Assembly: GCA_964006375.1 (NCBI GenBank)
Contig: OZ023265.1
Coordinates: 14,677,252 to 14,741,251, forward strand
Reading direction: 5' to 3'
Length of the DNA stretch: 64,000 bases
Origin: Tillus elongatus
Taxonomy: Eukaryota > Arthropoda > Insecta > Coleoptera > Cleridae
In this document: positions 35,903-47,164 of the stretch, one piece after another
Layout of the letters: the number at the start of each line of letters is the position of its first letter
Position numbering within the stretch: position 1 is the first letter of the stretch
Program-made: the position numbers and the translations under genes
The notes under the pieces: model-generated
Told to the model about the DNA's origin: nothing
What the model saw: only the letters and a program-made list of their open reading frames with translations
Databases searched by the model: none

Positions 35903-37440
35903 ATGCTCTCTTCTCTTAATACCAGGAAAGCCTCTGGCCTTGACGAGATCCCAGCAATTGTTCTCAAAAGATGCGCACCAGAACTTGCTCATGTCCTGAC
36001 CTGTCTGTTTTAGACATCTTACAATAAAGGCATATTCCCTAGTAACTGGAAAACTGCTCGAGTACAACCCGTCCCCAAGAAAGGATCCAAAGCGCTTCCT
36101 AGCAACTACAGGCCCATTTATCTCCTTTTAGTCGTCTCTAAAGTGATGGAAAAGTATATAAACACCGAATTACTAAACTTTCTTGAAAAACACAGTCTAA
36201 TCCACGACAGGCAGTATGGATTCCCTCAGCGCAGATCAACTGCCGACCTCCTTTCCTTTGTCACACATTCTTTGAACAAGTCTATGAAACTACACGGTGA
36301 ATGCCAGATTGTCGCTCTAGACATATCCAAAGCATTCGACCAGGTTTGGCACGCAGCGCTGCTTAATAAACCTCCGGTCTATGGCCTACCACCAAAACTC
36401 TGTACCTGGACAGCAAATTTCCTCTCCAACCGGAGCATTTCTGTTGTCGTGGATGGCCATTCCCCTAAACTGTATCCAATTAATGCAGAAGTCCCTCAAG
36501 GTTCAGCTTGAGCCCCTACTTTGTTTCTTCTCCACATCAATGACCTCCTCTCTAGCACATCTAACCCAGTTCACAGTTACGCGGACGACAGCACCCTCCT
36601 CTCAAATATACAATATTCTAAGCCTGTCTCTTTAGCTCAATTAGATGAAGAACGCAGACTCATGGAGCGTTCTATCTCTGTGGATCTTCAAAAAATATTA
36701 TACTGGGGAAGTAGAAATATTGTACAATTCAACTCCACCAAATCTCAGTCTTGCTTTCTATACATAAGAGATGCACCAGCCCTAGACCCATCACAATGAA
36801 CAACCAAGTTATTCAGTAGTGAGACCTTTACACTTGTTGGCATAGCTGTGGATCTAAATCTCATTTGGCCCAACATGTCACGTCAATTGCAGAAGTGGCT
36901 GCTAAGAAATTAGGTTTCCTCGTCCGGTCTTGCACTTTTCACCAGATAATCTCTATACCTTATATACTTTACAAATAAGGCGCCACACCTCGAATATTGC
37001 TCCCACATCTGGGGTGCCGCTGCGGCTTTTACACTCGCTATTCTGGACTCCATTCAGAAGAGAGCTATACGTCTCGTCGGTGACACTACCATCACCCAAA
37101 GGCTGCCATCCCTTGCCTAGCGACGTGCCGTTGGTGACGTCGTTCTCTTTTATAGATATCTGCACGGGCACTGCTCAGATGAGCCTTCTTCCATAGTTCC
37201 TCCACCTGCTGCCCCCAACAGATCTACCAAGAACAGAGCGAATGCACCGTTTTACTGTCCAGGTCACCAGACATAGAACATCTTGTTATGCCCGCTCTTT
37301 TGTCCCGAGGCCTTCCAAGTTGTGGAATTCCTTGACGGCACATGTTTTTCCTTCTCCTCAGAACCTCCAAACCTTCAAGTCCAGAATTAACAAGTTGCCT
37401 CTTTCCTCCTTCTCGACACCCACGGCACGATAGTATTTAG
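35903..37440 (+). pseudogene. Non-LTR retrotransposon reverse transcriptase, broken
   Basis: One frame from 35903 to 36797 reads TRKASGLDEIPAIVLKRCAP, stop at codon 37, SNYRPI, QYGFPQRRSTADLL, VALDISKAFDQVWH (first Asp), NAEVPQGSA, a stop, LFLLHINDLLSS and HSYADDSTLL (YADD). Further stops and shifts follow, with thumb/C-terminal pieces HLEYCSHIWGA, IQKRAIRLVGD and, near the end, FVPRPSKLWNSL before TAG at about 37432. The 5' endonuclease is missing. A jockey-superfamily type element is likely; the clade is not determined. Confidence 0.85.
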
Positions 37441-38479
37441 GCTGTAAGCCCTCGTGGTGTGTTGTTGAAAAATTTTTAAAAAAATAACCCTTTAAGTACG
37501 TTACGCCCAAACATCTACTATAATTACTGAACATAGTCCAGGATCAGTTTGACTGACTTATTAATTTAGACACCATGTCGATTTATAAATTTCGGTCGGA
37601 ATATTTTTTGAGAATAAACTCGGCAGAAAATTTTTAAAACAAGTTTCATTTCTTAGGCAGACTAAATAGTTGTAAGTTTTAAATTACCAGTGCTTTCTTT
37701 AGACAGAGCCTACAATATGTTTTGTTGATGTACTCATTAATCAAATGACCTTGTGGTTAGAAAACATTTTATGTCCGAATTTTCTTAAAGGGTTTCTTAA
37801 GCAATTACGGAGCAAGGGGGTTGGATACTGCTCACTAGACGATGTGCGTTAACTAAACGTTTATTATGAGGCTACTATAACAGTTAAATAATGTAAGTAC
37901 ATATATTTATAATCTCGGAACCAAGACACCCTACAAAAAGGCATTATAGGAGCCGAGACTATAATGTAATGTGTGGGAAGTGTCATGGTTGCATTTTGTA
38001 TTATAAAATACATATTATCGTGTCGGATGACTCCTCCCCTGTTAGATGGGATTTTATGGGGTGCATAAAATTTAATTTGCAAAAATTTATATTCTAAGGT
38101 AAAACATTTAAAATGATTAAAAATTGAAAACAATTACATCAATAGATCAATAATTCGATAAAATTTAGAAAATATAACATATAACATGGTTATTCTTTAG
38201 GCAAAGGAAAAGCCTTTTGTTTGCTGCATTTTCGTTAACCTGTACGGAAATTTAAATATCAATTATTTAAAGTTAACAATAAACAATTATTATGAAACAC
38301 CCGTTAAAAGTAGCTTCCGCAGTATACACTCTATCACTGTTGCATTTCTTACTATAAGCTTAGCATTAACAATATGCTACTGTTTTCCTCTAGGTAAAGG
38401 AATAATGTCTTCAATTTCTGCGTCTTCCTTAAAGTAATTTTTTAATTTTTAAAATTTGAACAAACTAAGTTTATTCATC
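37441..38479. other. Unassigned
   Basis: Begins with the A-rich LINE 3' end (to about 37490). The rest shows no recognisable feature. Confidence 0.4.
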
Positions 38480-38602
38480 CCCTTAATGACGCTAACTTTG
38501 TTAGCGAAACGATCATCGGGTCAAAAAACTTTACTGTGTTGAATTGGGTTCTCCAAATTGTACTTATCAGTGCTCATCACAGGTTCCAATCTTCACCCAT
38601 AA
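38480..38602 (+). repeat. Second copy of the hammerhead-like repeat
   Basis: AATGACGCTAACTTTG, TTAGCGAAACGATC, then GGGTTCTCCAAATTGTAC and AGTGCTCATCACAGGTTCC match the minus-strand arm of 15569-15744. Here only one arm is present, and the GCTAAC/GTTAGC stem is perfect. Confidence 0.65.
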
Positions 38603-38630
38603 AGCTAATTTCTTTGATTATTGTTTCACA

Positions 38631-38825
38631 GCAGCACGACCAAGATGTAGTTTTCCCCAAAGAGAAGCAGTTAAGGAGACCATTAGAAGACATTTAAAGG
38701 ACGGAAGCAACCCCTCGATAGCTGAATGTGAACTTCTGATTGAAAATTGTCCAGTGTTAAACAAAAGAACTCCCCAGTCTCTAAAACCTTACATTTCTAG
38801 TAGCACGAAAAAAGACAGAATATGA
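38631..38825 (+). CDS. Candidate last exon of a transposase-like gene
   Basis: TTGTTTCACAG at 38620-38630 is a plausible 3' splice site. The frame then reads RCSFPQREAVKETIRRHLKD, CELLIENCPVLNKRTPQSLK, PYISSSTKKDRI and stops; A-rich AATAAAATAAC lies 25 bp downstream. The pattern (basic start, RxxL, C...I....P.L..R....lK.yi) resembles a short C-terminal domain seen in many uncharacterised, probably transposon-derived animal proteins. It lies ~0.9 kb inside the right inverted repeat of the 9.3-kb region, so it may be that element's own gene. No upstream exon was recognised. Confidence 0.35.
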   Translation, partial: AARPRCSFPQREAVKETIRRHLKDGSNPSIAECELLIENCPVLNKRTPQSLKPYISSSTKKDRI

Positions 38826-39559
38826 TAAATATTTCTTTTTAGCTATATTAAAATAAAATAACATAAAAATGCATCAATGACTATTTATGTTACATTTTAC
38901 AAATTTGCCTACTTTGTACAAATTTTCTTCTACTAAATTCCTGAGTTCTCCACTTTTTCTGCATTTTCTATTTATTTACGACAACTATTTTCACTGATTT
39001 CTCACATTCAATTCAAACCATAACACAAGAATTGTGTTTCATATGTAACTTATGCAAAAGCTTTGGTCATCATAGTTTTGTTAAGAGTTTGAATTATGTT
39101 ACTTCCATTGTGAAAACAGATCACATACAATGTATTCAGATCCAGATTACTAATTACAATAATTTTGTTTTCTAGGAACTCAATGTATTACATTTTGAGA
39201 TAAAACACGTGTGTTTTTAGACAAGACTGTCATTAATACATTTTTATACACAATTTATTTAATTTAAAATAACTGGTAAAAAATTACAACACAAAATTTG
39301 TCTTTTATCATTTTTCTGCTTTACCACACCGGTGTGATAATTTATGTAGGCAAATAATTTTAAAATAATTTATAGTCACTTTTTATAATTTTAATATTAT
39401 TCGCGAAGTGCTTCACTGTAAAACTGTCAAGGTAAAGAGAATAAATAATGTATTAATTAAAACATATCATCTTTGTATACTAGCACGCAGACCTTAAAAC
39501 CGTAATGCTACCTGTTTAAGCGTACAACATAAAACTAACCAGAAAACTTTTATATATCC
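38826..39559. other. Unassigned AT-rich stretch
   Basis: No coding or repeat signal beyond high AT. Confidence 0.4.
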
Positions 39560-39704
39560 TACTAAAAAGTGCGGCAACACTGTGAGGTTAGGTCCAGCTA
39601 CTTCCTTTTGGACATATCATTTTTTATGACTGAAATGTCCAGCTACTTCCTTATAAACATATATAAATCCCAAGAGAGAAAGGTCCAGCTACTTCCGCAT
39701 AGAC

Positions 39705-39708
<4 letters not shown>

Positions 39709-39776
<68 letters not shown>
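39709..39776. repeat. (TA)n microsatellite
   Basis: About 34 units directly outside the right inverted repeat of the 9.3-kb region. Confidence 0.95.
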
Positions 39777-39778
<2 letters not shown>

Positions 39779-40021
39779 TGCGCTAAAACTGTATTTGAGG
39801 CCGTTCATATAGCTACAAATATAATGTGTTTTAATAATCAACTGAATTCCCCAGTTAAATAACAATCAATTCGCAATTTTTTTCATTTCATGTCCTCTGT
39901 CATTTTCTATAATTGCGGCCGAGATTTCACGATTGTTGGTTCAGGTAGTATGTTTTATGCCTCGTATATATTTAGTTTGGTTACCATTGATGCCTGGTTT
40001 ACTATACTTACTTATCTTGTG

Positions 40022-40023
<2 letters not shown>

Positions 40024-40101
<78 letters not shown>
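40024..40101. repeat. (TA)n microsatellite
   Basis: About 39 units, followed by CAGGGTGTTTC. Confidence 0.95.
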
Positions 40102-40104
<3 letters not shown>

Positions 40105-40192
40105 GGTGTTTCAAAAAACATGCACCATCGCTCGTGGGGCAATTCCTTACTAAAAAATAAGAAAAAAAGTTTCTCTGCACATGGGCCCGGAA
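40102..40192 (+). mobile_element. 91-bp stub of a TA-flanked transposon end
   Basis: CAGGGTGTTTCAAAAAACATG start, as in many Tc1/mariner-type TIRs, cut off by the next TA array. Confidence 0.5.

Positions 40193-40288
<96 letters not shown>
40193..40288. repeat. (TA)n microsatellite
   Basis: About 45 units with one AAA interruption near 40203. Confidence 0.95.
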
Positions 40289-40290
<2 letters not shown>

Positions 40291-40425
40291 ATATAAAAAT
40301 TGAAACTGACCCCGGATATGTGTTCTGGGGGGCCTAATTAGCGGTCATTTGAAGAAATTTTTTCAAAATTCAAAAGTCGGGATCTCCTCATTAGTGAATT
40401 TTTTTTAAGAAAATTCACTAAAATA
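40289..40425 (-). repeat. L module, reversed
   Basis: ACTGACCCCGGATATG to CTCATTAGTGAATTTTTTT, AAGAAAATTCACTAA. The terminal hairpin is complete. Confidence 0.85.
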
Positions 40426-40429
40426 CGAA

Positions 40430-40814
40430 GAAAACTGCTTGAAAGCCGTCTGTGTTTTTCTTGTGGTTTATGCAACGAGGGTGGTTGTATGCACGCGAGG
40501 GCGGAAAGAAAATGCCTACGACAAAGCAGACCCCCAGGTTCGACTTGCGGCAGGGGTGTGGGTGGGAGTGGGGAGGACTGGGTGGCGGTGTCTGCTTCGT
40601 CGTGGGGATTTTACTCCCCCCTCGCGTGCATACAACCACCCTCGCTGCATAAACCACAAGAAAAATGTCTTGTTCCTACCCGCCAAGGAAGTTACGGCAC
40701 CTGGATGGATAGGGGTGCTGCGCGGGGTAGGCAGATTTTCAGGGGGGATATGGCTTCAAGATGTGAAAAAGACAAGCCCGTTTTATTCGAATTTTCTGCT
40801 CATACTTCCCTTTT
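40430..40814. repeat. Foldback unit
   Basis: Inverted arms TTCTTGTGGTTTATGCAACG (40458) and GCATAAACCACAAGAA (ends 40662) flank a GC-rich centre. Outside the right arm are AGGAAGTTACGG and ATAGGGGTGCTGCGCGGGG. Confidence 0.8.
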
Positions 40815-40905
40815 AGTATGGTCGCTTACACAAGTCGATTTAAATCACCAAAATTTGCTCGTTAAATGAGAAGTTCGTTAAGTCTGCTACTCGTAAAATA
40901 CGGAC
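40815..40905. mobile_element. pogo/Tigger-like terminus, second copy
   Basis: AAATTTGCTCGTTAAATGAG and AGTCTGCTACTCGTAAAA match 5445-5510. The terminal CTACTG is lost. Confidence 0.45.
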
Positions 40906-41813
40906 CCAACTTTATTATACTACAAGGGTGTTGTCGATTGACTAACCAAAAAGTATTAGGTGTTTTTAACATATTCATCACTTTCAAACAGTACTTTGTA
41001 AATTATTCTAATAGCCATATTATACTACAAGGTTCTTGTTTATTAAATAACCAAAAAATATTTTTTTTTCTTTAACGTCGGCCTATTTCCGCGACTATGG
41101 CCAATCACCGACGTCAGGGAGCAGTTTCACCCAACTATCCTGGAAAATTTACCGAACCACTGCTTTTATGTAAGTAGGCTAGAAATCTTTAACGTGCCCA
41201 ACATTGCGTGAACACGGGATCGACGGCTTTACGCCCCCTCCGAATGGTGGAACGTGCAGGCATTTAGCTTGCTCAAATACAATGTCACAACCTTGCTTGC
41301 TGTTAATTTTACATGCAGTATGTACTGAAAAACTAAAAGAAGAGCCTCGGGATCGAACCCAGGACCCTCCGGTTCAGAGACACTCGTTATTACCTCTGCA
41401 CCTCCGAGGCCTTTTGTTGCTTATTAAATAAACAAAAAGTACTATGTGTTCTAAACATATTAATCACTTTTATATATTGATTTTTTAATTACTCTAATAA
41501 CTATATGATACTACAGGGTTGTTGCTTATGAAATAAATAAAAGGTATTAAGTAACTGTTCTAAACATATTAATCACTTTCAAAGAGTTATTTGTTAATTA
41601 TTCTAATAGCTGTATTATCCTGCAAGGCTGTTTTCACTTGTTAATCGTTCTAGTAGCTTTATTATACTACAAGGTTGTTGCTTATTAAATTACCAAAAAG
41701 TATTATGTGTTCTAAACAACTTAATAGCTTTTAAATAGTGATCTGCTAATTACTCTAATAGCTACATTATACTACAGGGCTGTTGCTTATTAAATAAGTA
41801 AAAAGCATGAAGT
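40906..41813 (+). repeat. ~120-bp tandem array, left part
   Basis: Units carry TTATACTACAAGGxTGTTG, TTATTAAATAACCAAAAAGTA and TTCTAAACATATTAATCAC. It is interrupted by a SINE (41076-41412) and resumes on the far side of the 2-kb insertion at 43804. Confidence 0.8.
41076..41412 (-). repeat. SINE copy 4, full length with tRNA-like head
   Basis: Minus strand from 41412: GGCCTCGGAGGTGCAGAGG (A box), then GGGTTCGATCCCGAGG (B box), body CCGTCGATCCCGTG, TTGGGCACG, GGTGATTGGCCATAGTCGCG, and an A-rich tail at 41076. The clearest copy of the family and the best reference for its structure. Confidence 0.85.
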
Positions 41814-43803
41814 TGTAATGAAGTCCGAATTTATTAGGGTTATTTGAATAGCGAACAATTCATTTAGGCGGTTGAAATAACGAATATTCGTAATAAATTC
41901 GACTTATTTTAGAAACACTTCAAAGTATGAAAAGTCGCCACGAGCGGAACGTGAATTGTGTATGATGAAAGGCATAGCGCCTGTCCGTCACGCGCAATGG
42001 GATTCATTTAGGTGCGTCGCGGAGCGCATGGCAAATAGATCACCGAGAGACGGAACGCCGACGGCAGATGCCTTCAGCTCGCGGCCGGGATAAGGGGTTT
42101 GGTGGTTGTATTGTAATTGCTAATATCGTGTGAGAGACGGGTAGATAAATTAACTGGGAAGTTTTCGCTGTGCTACGTAGTAGTGAAAGCAGCGTGTTAT
42201 TGTTGGATAGGAACGAACGAGAGTCTGTAACGACTGTGTTCTACTATCGTGGTTTGCATGGTTAGTTATGCTTCGGAAATTTGGGAAGTATAATTGCAAA
42301 CTGAAATAGATAACTGCGTATTTTATTGATGCTGTTATATGTGTATTATTAACAGCGTTTTAGGATTGAAAGTGTATACAGGGTGTACCGTATGTAGGAG
42401 TGATAAAACTGTTCGCGTGTTGACCCATTTAAGGGAAATCTAAATCACATAAAGGATTATCCCGTATTATAGTGGATCTAGGGTGTTCAGCGAATTATAA
42501 TGTGCTGTACTGGGTATCCCACGTTTATCCTGAGGGACGGACGTCCTTGCGGGAAGCATGGAGCTGCTCTGAATGGTATATGATCGCTAAACAGGGTGGT
42601 TGATTAGATAGAGTGCCCAGTCCAGATAAGTGACAAGCTGGTCACGTTTCTTACCCATATAAGGGAGACGGGAGCACGAGGAGTGCTGATTAAGGGGGTA
42701 GTATTTAGTGTGCCCGGCAACCTGTGCTGTACTGCGTAGTCCACGTTTATCCTGAGGGACGGACGTCCTTGGGAAAACATGTAGCTGCTCAGAATGGTAC
42801 GTAACCGCTGTTAATTATACAGGGTGTTCGACAGAAATAGGGGAAAAGTTACCCGGTTTTATTAGTTAGCAGGTTAGAGTCATATGAAAGTGGAAGCCGC
42901 TTGCTTGCCCACATAGGAGAGTTGGACTGCAGGGAATCGCGGGAATAAAGCCCAGGGGAAGATAGAACCTCAGACTGAGGCGTTGAAATTTATATCGGGG
43001 CAATTTCCCTTTTGATGCATGTGTATGTCGCTCTCCGCTGGCCGTTGCTTTCATGTGCCTTGCTAATTGCTGTGCTAATGCTAATATCACGATTCCTTGA
43101 TTGTAAATAGCACAAATATTATTCTAGTCGATTATTATTGTATTTTTAAATATTAACGTATTTTTATCGTTTCCACTATGCAAGAATGTCTTATCAGAGA
43201 TAATGTTATCTGACCTGAGATATGGTTTCTCTTTAATCGCATGAACTGTAGCAAATTTTGTAGTTTTCATAATTTATGGATTTTTATTATTGTCACTTTC
43301 GTTTGTAGATATTTTATTAGAAGCCTTTATGAAATTAGTTGAGTTTCACTGCACTGCCCGTAGATAGTTGGACTAGTGTATGTGTGTTTAAGCTAGAATC
43401 TTGTGACGGATTGTAACTAGCGGAGGTATATAGTAATTGCTATTTACCTGTTTATAATATTTCTGCTTCCAACTTTGTAAGCTGGGAAAACAGCCATTAT
43501 TCGGCAGTAAGTAATTAAAGCCTAGTTAACTCCCGAGAACTCTACGGGATATAATAACTTTCGACCCCTGGCTATAGTTTTCTTCTCCACTCGAGCTACG
43601 CTAGGACAAGGCTGTTATGAAACAGTAACTTTGTAGTCTTCTACAAGGGCCTTAGCAGAAGTCCTCACGGGGATCTGACCTCCTCCTATTTAACAGGGAA
43701 TAAAGATGGCGCCCGAGGATATGTAACTTAGAATAATTAGGTCGCGCCCTAATGACGGATGTGCAACCTATCCGTCGGGCCTCTGCTTAGCCAGGGCATC
43801 ACA
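41814..43803. mobile_element. ~1.99-kb TG...CA insertion with 4-bp target duplication (solo-LTR candidate)
   Basis: Begins TGTAATGA and ends CATCACA, an imperfect inverted pair. AAGT is present on both outer sides (41810-41813, 43804-43807), and the surrounding tandem array is continuous once it is removed. Base composition is distinctly less AT-rich. It has internal ~220-bp repeats and an AATAAA near the right end (43698). No coding frame is recognisable. These features suit a long solo LTR. Confidence 0.6.
42375..42840 (+). repeat. ~220-bp internal tandem repeats
   Basis: ACAGGGTG occurs at about 42378, 42592 and 42822. Two units share CCACGTTTATCCTGAGGG, then ACGGACGTCCTTG and AGCTGCTC(T/A)GAATGGTA at 42520-42575 and 42750-42802. 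Confidence 0.8.
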
Positions 43804-43890
43804 AAGTATTCTAAACATATTAATCACTTTCAAAGAGTGATTTTTTAATTATTCTAATAGCTGTATTATACTACAAGGCTGTTTCCAAAT
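43804..43890 (+). repeat. ~120-bp tandem array, right part
   Basis: TTCTAAACATATTAATCAC then TTATACTACAAGGCTG, continuing the array from 41813. Confidence 0.8.
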
Positions 43891-44857
43891 TAAATTGAAA
43901 AACTAAAAGTAACAAATTTTTAAATATTTTACCCTACAACAGGAAAGTGAGTACATAATATTGGAAAACCAATTTCTGGAAATATATGTAGAACAATAGT
44001 GTTCTAACTTAATTGCGCTGCAATTTTCTATCGATATTTACCTATCAAACCTGCATTCACATCCATTATCTGATACAAATCTCTGAATTTTCCTAACTGA
44101 TTTTCCAATGATCAATGCGGTTGTGTTTACGTGAAACTTTGTTCGCTCGGACAAAATCCGCTGACATTCGATTTAGAATTACTGAATAGAAATAATGGTG
44201 TTTTAGGGTACTAACTCTTTGTTTATTGCCTATGTGTTTCAATAGGTTATTGATGGTAATATCATGTCGATCAGACTGTAATTATTATAATTAAAAGTTT
44301 AGCTGCAGAGTTATACTCAAATTAATGACAAAATATAACACTAAAGTTACTGGCACAGATAGGGTTAAAATCAAGAGATTTCATACAAACAGCAAACAAG
44401 ATGGCTATAATACAAGCAAATAGTCCGGTCGAATTATAAACCAGGCCTTCAGGCAGTAAACGCGTTATTGAAGCAAATTGTCATAAAAATGGGTTTCTAT
44501 TAAATTGCTAATGAAGTAATTATTTAATGGAATCAAGTTATAAAATTTGTTCATAGAACAGAAAAGTATCCAAGAGGGCATTCCTAATCGTGAAAATATA
44601 TTTAATATTATTTTTATATTATAATAGTAATAGGAAAATTCGCTAGCATAAATCCAAATAATATCTTTTATAATTAAGTAGGTCGCATAGAAATTATAAT
44701 TATTGACCTGGAATTGCTCAAATTACATGTTTGGATAAATAATAAACAAGTTGAAATTGCAGAGTACAGTATAAGGAATGCTGACTGATGAGGTTTGCAA
44801 TTTGTGAATTATGTAGACGAAGCAAGGTTATAAGTAGTGGTGTTGGTAAACATTAGA

Positions 44858-45006
44858 GACTTTTGCTTTGAAAATATAGAGACTAATATCGGGGACTTTT
44901 GATTTTAATTATGTAGAGATTATTAGAGACTCTTGTTTTGAAAATGTAGAGACTAATATCGGAGACTTTTAATTTTAATTATGTAGAGATAAGTAGAGAC
45001 TTTTAA
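44858..45006 (+). repeat. Two-unit tandem repeat, 70-bp period
   Basis: GACTAATATCGG at 44881 and 44951, each preceded by TTTGAAAATxTAGA and followed by TTAATTATGTAGAGAT. Confidence 0.85.
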
Positions 45007-46112
45007 TTAAGATTTCATTATGTAAAGATTTTGTCGGTTCTAAATTCATTCGGTTAAATTAGGTGTAAGAATTGTTGAAGTCTATTTTATTTATTAAATT
45101 TTATTACATCGTTACCATGTCAAAATTATCCTAGTTCTAAAAGCATTTTCCTAATTATCCTTCGCTCCCTGAACAAAATTTAACATGTTTTTATGAAAAC
45201 TGGCTTCCATGATGCATTTATTTGCTGCACCTATACTTTTTTAACACATATTTAACATTTAATATTTTTTCTTAATACTTTTCGATAAACATTTGCTACC
45301 ATAAAACTTGGTTTCCTTAAAACTAGATCCAGCTCAATGGACCAAATTGTTTGCGTCAGCTTATATCCGATGCGGAAGCATCAAATGATTTAATTCAATT
45401 TAGATCCGGTTCGAGGGACCAAGTGGTTTGCCACAGCTTAGATTCAGCTTAAACAGACCAAATAGTTTGTTCAGATTGACACGACAGGACGAAAATGCTT
45501 GCGTGTGATTAATATGAGTGAATTAAATAGATGAGTTTTGAAAGGCTAGAATGGTGGTTCAGATTACTTTGTTTACCTAACTGAAGAAAGACCAGAGAAA
45601 CGGCTTTTTGGGGGACAAAGTGATAATAGACACACGAGGCGTTGAAAGAACAACAATTTTAATATTATAAATTTACACATAAATCTAGTGGTTAAATTGT
45701 AATACAATATTCATTAATACAAGGAAAATGACGTAACAAATGTAGGTAGGCTGCTGTGACCAGCACGTGGTGGATGTCGCTGGTATCTGAGGGCGCATTC
45801 CAAGGGGGGCAAAGTTGACCGCGTATCCAGGTGACAAACGTGGATTTCAATGTCTTGATTCCACTTGAACGCGGTTGAAGCATTTGGTATAGGCAGTAAT
45901 ATACACATGGTGGACTTCTCGCAAGGGATCAGCCGCTCGCACGAAGACTGGCTCTGGCTACAACGAGATTCATCGACGGCTAATAGGAAAAGAAAATTGT
46001 GTAAAATTGTGACTACTTAGCACGGGTCAGTCGATCTTGTTACCATGTGGACTGGCTGTTTGAATACGAAGGATTGTTGACAAGTCACGGGTCAGGCGAT
46101 CTTCCTGAGAAG

Positions 46113-46203
46113 ATTATTATGCTGTGTCCTGAGATGCTTCCTGACCGCTAGATGACGACGTTAAGTTTTGTATGACCACAGCATAATAGTTTATTATGCT
46201 GTG
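46113..46203. repeat. CACAGCATAATA palindromes
   Basis: CACAGCATAATA (46177-46188), GTT loop, TATTATGCTGTG (46192-46203). An additional ATTATTATGCTGTG at 46113 can pair with the same left arm. Confidence 0.8.
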
Positions 46204-47164
46204 ACTACCGCTCACGGTTCAGTCGCTCTTGCTACGACGCTTGCTGACTGCTGGATGGCGAGGAAGTGAGAAAGTCTTGAATTCAATATAGCTGCTTCTC
46301 TGTGTTTTACCGCTTGAAGACACTTGTCCCATGGAGCCATTGTAGGTTACCTGGGCCTCCTGTCGTGTGTTGTAGGCGTTAAGGGGGGGTCGCAGGGTAA
46401 TATCAGATAGAGTTGGACTAAGGGAGATTAAGAGTATGGATTCACCAATATAGAACACAACAAAACTTTTATGTGGACTTTTTAAAACTAGTAAAATGCA
46501 GTAGGTTTTCATGTAAAACTGGCAAAAAAGGTATACGTTAAACATAATAGGCAAATGTAATGATGTAATAATATAAGTGAAATTAAAAAAACTTATCAAA
46601 CACATGTCACGCAATAATTTGTTTCAGAATCTTCGCTTAGAAATCACTATGGCATTTGCTTTTCTTACAATCTGGGTCGATAAAAATATTTTTTTATCAT
46701 TTTTTTTGGTACGCATTTTTTATTAGTTATAAAGCTTGTCTCACAATAGTATTAATCATGTACACTGGGTACATTGTGAGATGTAGGACATGATCTCCAT
46801 CTCGGTGGGGAACCAGGTAGTATGTTGTCACGACGGCTTCCAATAACACAAAAGATTATAGAATAGAGACTGTAAAACCAACCAACAATTGTGTAAATTG
46901 TCAGCCCTGACCCATATCTTCCCTAAAATAGAGACAATGTATTTAAGGCTAGATGTATTCTCAGCCTAATAAGAACCGCAGATCGGTTTCGCTCTAGAGC
47001 TCCCCGGTACGGTGTACTACTTACAGCGAGAACACACCTAGAAAGTAATACGGCTATGGTAGTCAGCCTCCGAGAACATTGGGAGATGTAGGACAGGGTC
47101 GCCATCTCGGTGCAGAACCAGGTAGTATGTTGTCACGACAGCTCCCAATAACACAAAAGGTTAT

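Larger units (their letters stand above)
30363..39712. mobile_element. ~9.3-kb region bounded by inverted repeats with AAGTAGCTGGAC motifs
   Basis: Both ends read inward as TATATA, a dozen variable bases, then GCGGAAGTAGCTGGACC. Each end contains further copies of TAGCTGGAC (left at about 30412, 30430; right, inverted, at about 39587 and 39640) and then a TGTTGCC block. Both ends abut TA arrays. This fits a large DNA transposon with subterminal transposase-binding repeats. The interior holds a satellite, SINE, LINE and a candidate last exon, so the element, if real, is gutted and filled with later insertions. Confidence 0.5.
43891..46761. other. Mostly unassigned, with small repeats
   Basis: Holds a two-unit 70-bp tandem repeat (44858-45006), two poor M-type ends (about 44640 and 45215), a diffuse repeat of GATCC...GGACCAAxT (45325-45480), and the palindromes at 46113-46203. 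No coding domain was found on either strand. Confidence 0.5.

Noticed and set aside
40439..40816. Long overlapping frames in the foldback units at 40.4, 61.0 and 62.0 kb
   Set aside because: Open on both strands because the sequence is palindromic and GC-rich; no domain, and frames are not conserved between copies.
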